64,000 nucleotides of DNA, from positions 1,798,001-1,862,000 of the forward strand of contig NZ_CP107836.1 of assembly GCF_036346615.1 (NCBI RefSeq). The letters are read 5' to 3'. Below the pieces are notes generated by a model, which had not been told where the DNA came from, did no database searches, and was given only the letters and a program-made list of their open reading frames with translations. Numbering within the stretch: the first letter of the stretch is position 1; each line of letters starts with the position of its first letter. The position numbers and the translations under genes were made by a program. Source of the DNA: Streptomyces sp. NBC_00523. Its GTDB lineage: Bacteria > Actinomycetota > Actinomycetes > Streptomycetales > Streptomycetaceae. Positions 21,262 through 29,388 of the stretch are shown in pieces.

Positions 21262-21542
21262 GACTTATCCCTCTCCCCTGGTCCGGGTGTTCCGGAGACG
21301 GACCTCCTGCCCGCCCGCCCCCGCTCGACACCATCGAAAGTACGCACGAAAAATCGCTCCCGCCAGCAAGGCAGGCCGTACTTACCACCCTGCGTAACCG
21401 GATAGGTACGGCTTGCCTTGCTGTCCGGAAGGCGTCATCCGAGTGGCCCTTTTGTGTGCGTAACCGGCCTTCGTCCGGGCTCGGCGTGGAACGGATCCCA
21501 CAGGCACGAGTACTGGCTCGGTACGAGCGAAGGGTCGACGCG
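21262..21542. promoter_or_regulatory. Divergent promoter region with long stem and iron-box-like sequence
   Basis: This 281-base region separates the VIT gene from the seven-gene operon. Arms 21365-21381 and 21406-21422 pair in 16 of 17 positions around a 24-base loop. The right side (ATAGGTACGGCTTGCCTTG, 21402-21420) matches about 12 of 19 positions of the IdeR/DmdR iron box. The element TGCGTAACCGG occurs twice, at 21391-21401 and 21457-21467. The stem may be a protein-binding dyad rather than RNA. Which gene it serves is unknown. Confidence 0.4.
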
Positions 21543-22634
21543 ATGGAGACGGTCGCAGGAAATCCGACGGCGCCGCGGGCGGGCGGCACACGGACGGCAC
21601 GGCTTACGGAGGATCCGGAACCGGGCGGACCCGTCGACCGGGCCAGGGGCACGCTGCTCGGTCTCGCGGTCGGCGACGCGCTCGGCGCCCCGGCGGAGAA
21701 CATGCGGCCCTCCGAGATCCGCCGCCGCTGGGGCCGGATCGAGGGCTTCGTCAGCGACGACCCGGCGGGCACCGACGACACGGAGTACGCGATCTTCTCC
21801 GGGCTGCTGCTGGCCCGGCACGGCTCGGAGCTCACCGTCACCGATGTCGAGCGGGCCTGGCGGCTGTGGATCGCCGACCTGGACGAGGGGCCGTTCCGGG
21901 GCGCCGGCTTCAGCGAGCGCGGCACCCTGGAGAACCTGCGCCGGGGCCTGGCCGCGCCGATCTCCGCCCAGCACCGGCACGCCTGGAGCGACGGCCTGGC
22001 GATGCGCGCCGCGCCCTTCGGCGTCTTCGCGGCCGGGCGCCCCGCCGAGGCGGCCCGGCTGGTCGCGGTCGACGGCCGGGTCAGCCACGAGGGCGAGGGC
22101 ATCTACGGCGGCCAGGCGGTGGCCGCCGGGGTGGCCGCCGCGATGACCTGCGCCTCGGTCACCTCGGTGATCGCCGCCGCGCTCTCGGTCGTCCCCATGG
22201 ACTCCTGGACGGCCCGCTCCCTGCGCCGCGCGGTGACGGCGGCGCAGCGCCCGTACCCCGACCGCCTCACCGGCGAACGCGCGGTCCGCTCCGCCGTGGT
22301 GGTCGGCGGCTACCCCTGGACGGACCTGGCCCCCGAGGCGGTCGGCCTGGCCTTCGGCGCGTTCGCGGCGGCGCGCGGCGACTTCCGTACGGCGGTGCTG
22401 ATGGCCGTCAACATGGGCCGCGACGCCGACACGACGGCCGCGGTGGCGGGCGCCCTCTGCGGCGCCCTGCACGGCGCGTCGGCGATTCCGCGCCTCTGGG
22501 CGGACGCGATCGGCCCGGTGCGCGGCAGCTGCCTGCCGTCGATGCGGGGGTACCACGTGGTGGACATCGCGGACCTGCTGGCGCCGGGCGCGGCGGACGG
22601 CGGACCCGGTGGCGAAGGCGCGGTGCGGCGATGA
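21543..22634 (+). CDS. ADP-ribosylglycohydrolase family protein, paralogue A
   Basis: A 363-residue all-helical DraG-fold protein. The N-terminal metal motif GLAVGDALGAPAE (about residues 41-53), the TDDTE motif (about 77-81) and the C-terminal GRDADTTAAVAGAL (about 292-305) are intact, so two divalent metal ions should bind and the enzyme is probably active. The family hydrolyses N- or O-glycosidic bonds of ADP-ribose or simpler ribosides. The start at 21543 has GAAGGG upstream. It is the first gene of a tightly coupled operon and overlaps the next gene by ATGA. The substrate may be a nucleoside-like compound rather than a modified protein. Confidence 0.85.
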   Translation: METVAGNPTAPRAGGTRTARLTEDPEPGGPVDRARGTLLGLAVGDALGAPAENMRPSEIRRRWGRIEGFVSDDPAGTDDTEYAIFSGLLLARHGSELTVTDVERAWRLWIADLDEGPFRGAGFSERGTLENLRRGLAAPISAQHRHAWSDGLAMRAAPFGVFAAGRPAEAARLVAVDGRVSHEGEGIYGGQAVAAGVAAAMTCASVTSVIAAALSVVPMDSWTARSLRRAVTAAQRPYPDRLTGERAVRSAVVVGGYPWTDLAPEAVGLAFGAFAAARGDFRTAVLMAVNMGRDADTTAAVAGALCGALHGASAIPRLWADAIGPVRGSCLPSMRGYHVVDIADLLAPGAADGGPGGEGAVRR

Positions 22635-23842
22635 GCGGCACGCGGCGCGCCCGCATCGAGGGGCTGCTCGTCGGGCTGGCCGCCGGGGACGCCGCCGGAT
22701 GGCCCGCGGCCCGGCACCGGGCGGCCCGGATGCCGGAGTGGACCCGGCGGCTGACCCGGGAGCTGGACGCCTTCGCCGAGCAGAACGCGACGACCACCCT
22801 CCCCGTGCCCATCGCCCTCAACCAGCCGCCCGAGCCGCTGCGGCTCGGCCCGTCCGACGACGCCGAGTGGGCGGCGTTCGCGGCGGCGACCGTGCTGGCC
22901 GCCCCCGGACCGGGGCGGGTGCGCGCCGCCGTCTCCGGGGCCTGGAACGCGCTCGCCGCCGAGGTCGCCGCCGCCGCGGCGCGCGCGACCGAGGTGGAGG
23001 CGGCGGTGCTGCCGCTGCGCGCCCGGATCTCGGTACGGGCCGGGCTCGGGAACCTCGCCGCCGGGCTGCGGCCGCCCGCCACCGGGCACGACAACCCGCA
23101 CTACTTCGACGACGCGGCGTGCGTACGGGCGGCCGTGCTGGCGGTCGTCCACCCGGGCGACCCGCACGCGGCGGCGGAGCTCGCGGAGTTCGACGCGCGC
23201 TTCACGCAGGACGGCGACGGGGTGCACGGGGCGCGGGCGATGGCCGCCGCGAGCGCCGAGGCGCTGGGCGGGGCGGACGTGGACACGGCGGTCGACGCGG
23301 CGCTGGCCCAGCTCCCGGACGGCACCGAGATCGCCCGCAACGCGGCCCACGCGGTCCGGATCGCCCGGGAGTTCGCCGGGGAGCGGGCCGGGGCGTTCGC
23401 GCTCGTCCCGGTCCTGGAGCACCAGATCGTGGACCACGTCTACAGCTACGGGATCGCCGCCGCCGAGACCGTACCGGTCGCCCTCGCCCTGGCCACCGCG
23501 TCCCGGGGCGACATCGCGCAGGCCGTGCCCGCGGCGGCCTGCCTGTCCCGGGTCGCGGACTCCGCGCCCGCCCTGGCCGGGGCGCTGACCGGGGCGCTGG
23601 GCACCATCGGCTCCGTGCCCGACGGCTGGCGGGAGACCTGCCGGACGCTGGCCGGCTGCGCGCTCCCCCGGTTCGCGGGCACGGATCTGGTGGAACTCGC
23701 CGGGCTGCTGGCAGCCACGGAACCGGCCCCCACGGGTGGACAATTCGGACATGACATCCACCGTGCCCCTGGCGCCCACGACGTCCCCCTCCCCCACGAC
23801 AGCCACGACGCCCGCGACCCCCGGGGCGCCCACGCTCGATGA
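22631..23842 (+). CDS. ADP-ribosylglycohydrolase family protein, paralogue B (degenerate metal site)
   Basis: A 403-residue member of the same fold, clearly homologous to its neighbours (GLAAGDAAGWPAA at about residues 15-27). The metal motifs have drifted. The usual TDDT is SDDAE (about 75-79), and the C-terminal GRDADT is SRVADSAPALAGAL (about 302-315), losing the first metal-binding aspartate. It may be catalytically weak, have a different metal geometry, or act as a structural partner of A, C or D. The C-terminal 35 residues are low complexity (HD/HDAR/RAPG) and lie in DNA also used by the N-terminus of paralogue C. It overlaps paralogue A by ATGA. Confidence 0.8.
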   Translation: MSGTRRARIEGLLVGLAAGDAAGWPAARHRAARMPEWTRRLTRELDAFAEQNATTTLPVPIALNQPPEPLRLGPSDDAEWAAFAAATVLAAPGPGRVRAAVSGAWNALAAEVAAAAARATEVEAAVLPLRARISVRAGLGNLAAGLRPPATGHDNPHYFDDAACVRAAVLAVVHPGDPHAAAELAEFDARFTQDGDGVHGARAMAAASAEALGGADVDTAVDAALAQLPDGTEIARNAAHAVRIAREFAGERAGAFALVPVLEHQIVDHVYSYGIAAAETVPVALALATASRGDIAQAVPAAACLSRVADSAPALAGALTGALGTIGSVPDGWRETCRTLAGCALPRFAGTDLVELAGLLAATEPAPTGGQFGHDIHRAPGAHDVPLPHDSHDARDPRGAHAR

Positions 23843-24971
23843 CCGGATCGCCGGAGCCCTCGTCGGCGCAGCCGTCGGCGACGCGCTGGGCGGCCCGGTC
23901 GAGGGCCGCTCCCCGGAGCAGATCACGGCCCGGCACGGCGGCAGGATCACCGGGATCGTCGGCCCCTGGGACGGCGACGACTGGCGGACCGCCCGCCCGA
24001 TCGCCCCGTACCACAAGGGCGACGGGCACGTCACCGACGACACCTTGATGACGCACGCGCTGGTCCGGGTGTACGGGAAGGTGCGCGGCCATCTCGACGC
24101 GTACGCGGTCGCCGACCACCTCGTCCCGGAGATGATCGGCGAACCGCGCTGGATCCCGGAGCTGGAGGCCGAGGCGCTGCCGCTCCAGCGGGTCTTCCTC
24201 GCGGAGAAGTGGATCGTCGCCCGGCTGCACTACGGGCACGTCGACCCGCGCGAGGCGGGCTCCGGAAACATCGTCAACTGCGGTGCGGCGATGTACATGG
24301 CGCCGGTCGGCCTGGTGAACGCCGCCCATCCGCAGGCGGCGTACGCCGAGGCGATCGACGTCGCGGGCGCCCACCAGTCGAGTTACGGCAGGGAGGCGGC
24401 CGGGGTCTTCGCGGCCGGGGTCGCCGCCGCCTGCGCGCCCGGGGCGACGCCCGCCACGGTCGTGGAGGCGTGCCTGGCGCTCGCCAAGGACGGCACCCGC
24501 GCCGCGATCGAGGCCGTCTGCGAGGCGGCCTCCCGCCACCGGGACGTCGAGTCGGCGCTCGTCCCGCTGCGCGCGGCCGTCGCCCCCTTCGACACCGTCG
24601 GCCCGGACTACCGCGCCCCGTCGCTCGGCGCCCGCCGCCCGTCCCGGCTGCACGCGATCGAGGAGCTGCCGGTCGCCCTCGGCATGCTGCTCGCCGCCGA
24701 CGGGGACTACCGGCAGGCGGTCCTCGGCTCGGTCAACTACGGCCGCGACTGCGACTCGATCGCCACCATGAGCGGCGCGCTCGCGGGCGCCCTGCACGGC
24801 GAGCGGGCCGTCCCCGCCGACTGGGCCGCGACGGTCGCGGAGGCCAGCCGCCTCGATCTGCGCGCCCCGGCCCGGACCCTGGCCGAGGTGGCCCGCGAGG
24901 TGTTCGCCCGGGACACCGCCCGCCGCCGCGCCCACGAGGCCGCCTTCGCGACGCTGGCGGGCACCCCGTGA
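23751..24971 (+). CDS. ADP-ribosylglycohydrolase family protein, paralogue C
   Basis: A 406-residue DraG-fold protein with all motifs intact: GAAVGDALGGPVEG (about residues 38-51), GHVTDDTLM (about 90-98) and GRDCDSIATMSGALAGALHG (about 327-346). It begins with a 28-residue Thr/Pro/Ala-rich tail. The ATG at 23751 lies 92 bases inside the preceding gene in another frame; GTG at 23763 is an alternative, and no later start codon precedes the first motif, so a long overlap seems real. It is coupled to the next gene by GTGA. It is probably an active glycohydrolase on a ribosyl substrate. Confidence 0.83.
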   Translation: MTSTVPLAPTTSPSPTTATTPATPGAPTLDDRIAGALVGAAVGDALGGPVEGRSPEQITARHGGRITGIVGPWDGDDWRTARPIAPYHKGDGHVTDDTLMTHALVRVYGKVRGHLDAYAVADHLVPEMIGEPRWIPELEAEALPLQRVFLAEKWIVARLHYGHVDPREAGSGNIVNCGAAMYMAPVGLVNAAHPQAAYAEAIDVAGAHQSSYGREAAGVFAAGVAAACAPGATPATVVEACLALAKDGTRAAIEAVCEAASRHRDVESALVPLRAAVAPFDTVGPDYRAPSLGARRPSRLHAIEELPVALGMLLAADGDYRQAVLGSVNYGRDCDSIATMSGALAGALHGERAVPADWAATVAEASRLDLRAPARTLAEVAREVFARDTARRRAHEAAFATLAGTP

Positions 24972-26347
24972 CCACGGCGGTGCGGGTGACCTGGGTGCAG
25001 CCGGAGGACCTGGTGGGCCACGAGCTGCGGCAGGCCGCCGAGGACGGCCGCGACGCGCGCGCCCTCGCCCGCCGGTGGTACGAGGCCGGCGGCTCCCCCG
25101 CCCCGGAGCGCGCGGGCGCGTCCGACCCGGGCGCCCCGCCCGGGCTGCGCGCGGTCGCCGAACGGCTGCTGGACGAACTCGCCCTGCTGGAGTCCCCGCT
25201 GGCCGGTGACGAGCCGGACGGCCTGGACGCGATCCGGGCCGCCTGCCCGCAGTGGCCGCACGCCCGGGAGGTGCGGCCGGCCGGCCCGGAGCGGCTGCAC
25301 GCCGCCTGGCTGGGCCGCGCCGCCGGCTGTCTGCTGGGCAAGCCGGTCGAGAAGCTGCCGCTGGAAGGCATCCGCGCCCTGGCCCGGGCCACCGGCAACT
25401 GGCCGCTGGACACCTGGTTCACCGCCCGCGGCCTGCCCGCCCCGCTGGCCGCCACCTACCCGTGGAACCGGCGCTCCGCGGCCACCTCGCTCGCCGAGAA
25501 CATCGACGGGATGCCCGAGGACGACGACCTCAACCACCCGTTGCTCACCCTTCTGCTGCTCCAGCGGCACGGCGCCGCGTTCACCACGGCGGACCTGGCC
25601 CGGCTGTGGCTGGACGAGCTCCCGGCGGGGCGTACGTTCACCGCCGAGCGAGTCGCGTACCGCAATCTGCTCGACGGCATCGAGCCCCCGGACACCGCCC
25701 GGCACCGCAACCCGTTCCGGGAGTGGATCGGCGCGCAGATCCGGGCCGACGTGCACGGCTGGACCCGGCCCGGCGACCCGGCGGGCGCGGCGGAACAGGC
25801 GTACCGCGACGCGGTCCTCACCCACACCGGGAACGGCGTCTACGGCGCGATGTTCACGGCGGCGGCGCTGGCCGAGGCGGCCGGCGGCGAGACCGATGTG
25901 CACGGCTGCCTGGCCACCGGGCTGCGCGTGGTGCCGCCGCGCTCGCGGTTCGCGGCGGCGGTACGGGACGGCATCGAAGCCGCCCGCGGGGAACGGGACT
26001 TCGATACGGTCGTGGACCGGCTGCACGCGGCGTACGGCAGGTATCACTGGGTGCATGTGCTGCCCAACGCGGCCCTGCTGGCCGCTGCCCTCACCCACGC
26101 CGACGGCGACTTCACGGGTTCCGTCTGCAAGGCGGTGTCCGGCGGCTGGGACACCGACTCCAACGGCGCGACCGCCGGTTCGCTCGCCGGACTGCTCGCC
26201 GGGCGGCCGGACGCGCTGCCCGACCGGTGGACCACCCCGCTGAAGAACCGGCTCGCCACGTCCGTCCCCGGTTTCGACGGGACCGGCTTCGACACCCTGG
26301 CCGCACTGACCCATCGGCTCACCCACGAGGAGGCACTCCGCCCATGA
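24968..26347 (+). CDS. ADP-ribosylglycohydrolase family protein, paralogue D (variant subfamily)
   Basis: A 459-residue divergent member. About 110 extra N-terminal residues precede the fold. The first motif reads GRAAGCLLGKPVEK (about residues 117-130; Cys where the others have Asp), the second GMPEDDDLNH (about 181-190), and the last SGGWDTDSNGATAGSLAGLLAG (about 392-413). This is a recognised pattern in a subfamily of bacterial and fungal glycohydrolase-like proteins, so it is probably active with altered metal ligands and substrate. The GTG start overlaps the upstream stop and the gene ends in ATGA overlap with the ribokinase gene. Confidence 0.8.
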   Translation: MTTAVRVTWVQPEDLVGHELRQAAEDGRDARALARRWYEAGGSPAPERAGASDPGAPPGLRAVAERLLDELALLESPLAGDEPDGLDAIRAACPQWPHAREVRPAGPERLHAAWLGRAAGCLLGKPVEKLPLEGIRALARATGNWPLDTWFTARGLPAPLAATYPWNRRSAATSLAENIDGMPEDDDLNHPLLTLLLLQRHGAAFTTADLARLWLDELPAGRTFTAERVAYRNLLDGIEPPDTARHRNPFREWIGAQIRADVHGWTRPGDPAGAAEQAYRDAVLTHTGNGVYGAMFTAAALAEAAGGETDVHGCLATGLRVVPPRSRFAAAVRDGIEAARGERDFDTVVDRLHAAYGRYHWVHVLPNAALLAAALTHADGDFTGSVCKAVSGGWDTDSNGATAGSLAGLLAGRPDALPDRWTTPLKNRLATSVPGFDGTGFDTLAALTHRLTHEEALRP

Positions 26348-27228
26348 CCAGAATCGCGGTGCTCGGCAGCACCAATATGGATCTTGTGGCCTACGTCGAC
26401 CGGGCCCCGGAACGCGGCCGGACCGTCACCGGGCGGGAGTTCCGCACGATCCCCGGCGGCAAGGGCGCCAACCAGGCGGTCGCCGCCGCCCGCGCGGGCG
26501 GTGACGTGCTGATGATCGGCGCGGTCGGCGACGACGAGTACGGCGTACGGATGCGGGAGAACCTGGAGCACTCCGGCGTCGACACCGACCTGCTGCACAC
26601 CGCCGAGGGCCCCAGCGGCACCGCCCACATCGTGGTCGACGCCAAGGGCTCCAACGCGATCGTGGTCATCCCCGGCGCCAACGGCACCATGACCGCGCTC
26701 GGCCCGGGCGAGGTGGCCGCCATCGCCGAGGCGGACCTGCTGCTGCTCCAGCTGGAGCTGCCGATGTCCGCCGTGATCGAGGGCGCCCGCGCCGGTCACG
26801 CCCAGGGCGTACGGACCGTGCTCACCCCCTCCCCCGTCCAGGAGCTGCCCTCCGAGCTCCTCGACCACATCGACCTGCTGGTCCCCAACGAGCACGAGGC
26901 GGCGGAACTCTCCGGCTACGACGACCCGCACGCGGCGGCGGAGATCCTGCTCGGCCAGGTCCCGGCGGTGCTCATCACGCTCGGCTCGAAGGGCAGCCTG
27001 TACGCGGCCCGGGGCAGCCGCACCATCCACTTCCCGGCCCCGGACGTGACCGCCGTCGACACCACCGGCGCCGGGGACACCTTCGTCGGCACCCTGGCCG
27101 TGGCGCTCGGCGAGGGCCGCCCGGTCCCGCAGGCCGTCGCCTGGGCCTCGGCCGCCGCCGCGCTCTGCGTACAGAAGCCGGGCGCCTCGGTCTCCATGCC
27201 GTACCGCAGCGAAATCGACGGCGCGTGA
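26344..27228 (+). CDS. Ribokinase (PfkB-family carbohydrate kinase)
   Basis: A 294-residue PfkB-family sugar kinase. The N-terminal signature PGGKGANQAVAAARAG (about residues 37-52) is close to authentic ribokinase, including the GGKGANQA ribose-binding loop. The C-terminal signature DTTGAGDTFVGTLA (about 239-252) holds the catalytic aspartate. It would convert D-ribose and ATP to ribose 5-phosphate. Placed directly after four ribosyl-hydrolase-type genes, it fits as the step that captures the released ribose. ATGA and GTGA overlaps link it to both neighbours. Confidence 0.9.
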   Translation: MTRIAVLGSTNMDLVAYVDRAPERGRTVTGREFRTIPGGKGANQAVAAARAGGDVLMIGAVGDDEYGVRMRENLEHSGVDTDLLHTAEGPSGTAHIVVDAKGSNAIVVIPGANGTMTALGPGEVAAIAEADLLLLQLELPMSAVIEGARAGHAQGVRTVLTPSPVQELPSELLDHIDLLVPNEHEAAELSGYDDPHAAAEILLGQVPAVLITLGSKGSLYAARGSRTIHFPAPDVTAVDTTGAGDTFVGTLAVALGEGRPVPQAVAWASAAAALCVQKPGASVSMPYRSEIDGA

Positions 27229-28424
27229 GCGCCCCCGCGGCGCCGCCGCTCACCGGACTACGGGTGGTCGATCTCGCCACGCTCTTCGCGGGCCCCCTCT
27301 GCGCGACCATGCTGGGCGACTTCGGCGCCGAGGTGATCAAGGTCGAGCATCCGGTCCGCCCCGACCCCTCCCGGGGCCACGGGCCCGCGAAGGACGGCGT
27401 GGGCCTGTGGTGGAAGCTCCTCGGCCGCAACAAGCGCAACCTGACGCTCGACCTGTCCGCCCCGGAGGGCCGCGATCTGCTGCTGCGGCTCGCGGCGGAC
27501 ACCGACGTGATCATCGAGAACTTCCGGCCGGGCACGCTGGAACGCTGGGGGCTCGGGCCCGACGAGCTGCACGCGGTCAACCCCCGGCTCGTGCTGGTGC
27601 GCGTCACGGGCTTCGGCCAGTTCGGCCCGTACGCCCACCGGCCCGGCTTCGGGACGCTCGCCGAGGCGATGAGCGGCTTCGCGGCGATCACCGGGGAGCC
27701 GGACGGGCCGCCGACCCTGCCGCCGTTCGGCCTGGCCGACTCGATCGCCGCGCTCGCCACGGCGTACGCGGTGATGGCCGCCCTCGCCGGGCGCGACCGG
27801 ACCGGCGAGGGGCAGGTGGTCGACATGGCGATCATCGAGCCGATCCTGACCGTGCTCGGCCCGCAGCCGCTCTGGTACGACCAGCTCGGTTACGTACAGC
27901 CGCGCACCGGGAACCGCTCGCGCAACAACGCGCCGCGCAACACGTACCGCACCTCGGACGGGGAGTGGGTGGCCGTCTCCACCTCCGCGCAGTCCGTCGC
28001 GGAGCGGGTGATGCGGCTGGTCGGGCGGGCGGACCTGATCGAGGAGCCGTGGTTCGCCTCGGGCGCCACCCGCGCCGAGCACAGCGACGAGCTGGACGAG
28101 GCCGTGGGCCACTGGATCGCCCGGCACAGCCGGGAGGAGGCGCTGTCCGCGTTCGAGAAGGCGGAGGCCGCCATCGCGCCCATCCACGACGTACGGGACG
28201 TCATGGAGGACCCGCAGTACCGGGCGCTGGACACGGTCACCGAGGTGGACGACCCGGAGCTGGGCCCGCTGCGGATGCAGAACGTCCTCTTCCGGCTGTC
28301 CCGGACCCCGGGCGCGATCCGCTGGACGGGCCGCCCGCACGGGGCCGACACCGAGGAGATCCTGACCGAGCTGGGGCTGACCGGGCCCGAGATCTCGGCG
28401 CTGCGGGCGGAGCGGGTGCTGTGA
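27225..28424 (+). CDS. Family III CoA-transferase (CaiB/BaiF)
   Basis: A 399-residue class III CoA-transferase. The N-terminus carries the CoA-binding pattern LFAGPLCATMLGDFGAEVIKVE (about residues 20-41). The catalytic aspartate, which forms the acyl-CoA mixed anhydride, is probably Asp172 in LADSIAALA. The full length with the small domain (about 200-330) is present. It moves CoA from a donor thioester to a carboxylic acid. In this operon it may activate a hydroxy-acid released from a riboside, or a citramalate or malate-like acid, for the following lyase. GTGA overlaps link it to both neighbours. Confidence 0.9.
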   Translation: MSAPAAPPLTGLRVVDLATLFAGPLCATMLGDFGAEVIKVEHPVRPDPSRGHGPAKDGVGLWWKLLGRNKRNLTLDLSAPEGRDLLLRLAADTDVIIENFRPGTLERWGLGPDELHAVNPRLVLVRVTGFGQFGPYAHRPGFGTLAEAMSGFAAITGEPDGPPTLPPFGLADSIAALATAYAVMAALAGRDRTGEGQVVDMAIIEPILTVLGPQPLWYDQLGYVQPRTGNRSRNNAPRNTYRTSDGEWVAVSTSAQSVAERVMRLVGRADLIEEPWFASGATRAEHSDELDEAVGHWIARHSREEALSAFEKAEAAIAPIHDVRDVMEDPQYRALDTVTEVDDPELGPLRMQNVLFRLSRTPGAIRWTGRPHGADTEEILTELGLTGPEISALRAERVL

Positions 28425-29233
28425 GCGCGGCGGCCCCCCTCACCCTGCTGTACGTGCCCGGGGACCGGCCGGACGTCGTGCGCAAGGCGGCCGCCTCGGG
28501 CGCGGACGTGGTGATCGTGGACCTGGAGGACGCGGTCGCCCCCGACCGCAGGGAGTACGCCCGCGCGGCGACGGTGGAGCTGCTGTCGGACCCGCCGTCC
28601 GGCGCGGCGCCGCCCGTGCATGTGCGGGTCAACGACGAGGCGGACGTGCTGGCGCTCGCCGGGCTGCCGGGGCTCGGCGGGCTGCGGCTGCCGAAGATCA
28701 CCCACGCCGCGTCCGTGCACCACATCGCGGCGCGGGCCCCCGGGGTGGCCCTGTGCCCGCTCCTGGAGTCGGCGCTCGGCATCGAGCACGCGTACTCGGT
28801 GGCCGCCGCCCACCCCCAGGTCCAGGCCATCGCCCTGGGCGAGGCGGACCTCCGCGCGGATCTGGGCGTACGGGAGGACGCGGGGCTCGACTGGTCGCGC
28901 AGCCGGGTGGTGGTCGCCGCCCGGGCGGCGGGCCTGGCGCCGCCCACGCAGTCGGTGTTCGCGGACGTCCGGGACCTGGACGGCCTCTCGACCTCCTGCG
29001 CCCACGGCCGGGCCCTGGGCTTCCTGGGCCGGGCGGCGATCCACCCCCGCCAGCTCCCGGTGATCGAACGCGCCTTCCGCCCCACACCGCAGGAGGTCGA
29101 GGCGGCCTGGCAAATCGTGGAGGCGGCCCGCGACCAGGCAGGCGCCCAGGCCCTCCCGGACGGCCGCTTCGTCGACGCGGCCGTGGTTGCGCAGGCGCAA
29201 CGGACACTCTCGCTCGCCGAACGAAATCGGTGA
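28421..29233 (+). CDS. CitE-like CoA-ester lyase (HpcH/HpaI family)
   Basis: A 270-residue TIM-barrel protein of the citrate lyase beta/malyl-CoA lyase group. It shows LYVPGDRPDVVRKAAASGAD (about 8-27), VDLEDAV (about 31-37), a substrate-binding stretch CPLLESALGI (near 112) and metal-binding GEADLRADLG. Family members cleave beta-hydroxyacyl-CoAs (malyl-, citramalyl-, HMG-CoA type) using Mg2+. Being shorter than true malyl-CoA lyases it fits the stand-alone CitE-like proteins. Paired with the CoA-transferase it forms an activate-and-cleave module. Last gene of the operon; a repeat and terminator follow. Confidence 0.85.
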   Translation: MSAAAPLTLLYVPGDRPDVVRKAAASGADVVIVDLEDAVAPDRREYARAATVELLSDPPSGAAPPVHVRVNDEADVLALAGLPGLGGLRLPKITHAASVHHIAARAPGVALCPLLESALGIEHAYSVAAAHPQVQAIALGEADLRADLGVREDAGLDWSRSRVVVAARAAGLAPPTQSVFADVRDLDGLSTSCAHGRALGFLGRAAIHPRQLPVIERAFRPTPQEVEAAWQIVEAARDQAGAQALPDGRFVDAAVVAQAQRTLSLAERNR

Positions 29234-29256
29234 CCTGGCGCCCCACCTGGCCGCTG

Positions 29257-29327
29257 TGTCCTCAATCGCTGGACGGGCTGGATTACCCCCGCACCGCCAC
29301 ATCAAGCCCGTCCGGCGGTTGAGGACA
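29257..29327. repeat. Dispersed inverted repeat (second copy)
   Basis: Arms 29257-29281 and 29303-29327 pair over 25 bases with three differences, two of which could be G-U pairs in RNA. The core (TCAATCGC...GACGGGC and GCCCGTC..GCGGTTGA) is the same family as at 10069-10151. It lies just after the CitE-like gene. Confidence 0.65.
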
Positions 29328-29340
29328 CCCCACGACGGCG

Positions 29341-29371
29341 AAGGGGCCGCCCAAAACCTCGGCGGCCCCTT
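29341..29371. terminator. Bidirectional terminator between operon end and lgt
   Basis: Arms 29341-29351 and 29361-29371 are perfect 11-base complements (AAGGGGCCGCC / GGCGGCCCCTT) with a nine-base loop. Confidence 0.7.
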
Positions 29372-29388
29372 ACTCAGCTAGCGCGGCG

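Noticed and set aside
21543..26347. ADP-ribosylglycohydrolase genes as an anti-phage or toxin-antitoxin system (DarTG-like)
   Set aside because: No ADP-ribosyltransferase, macrodomain or toxin gene is present in the operon; the ribokinase and CoA genes favour metabolism.
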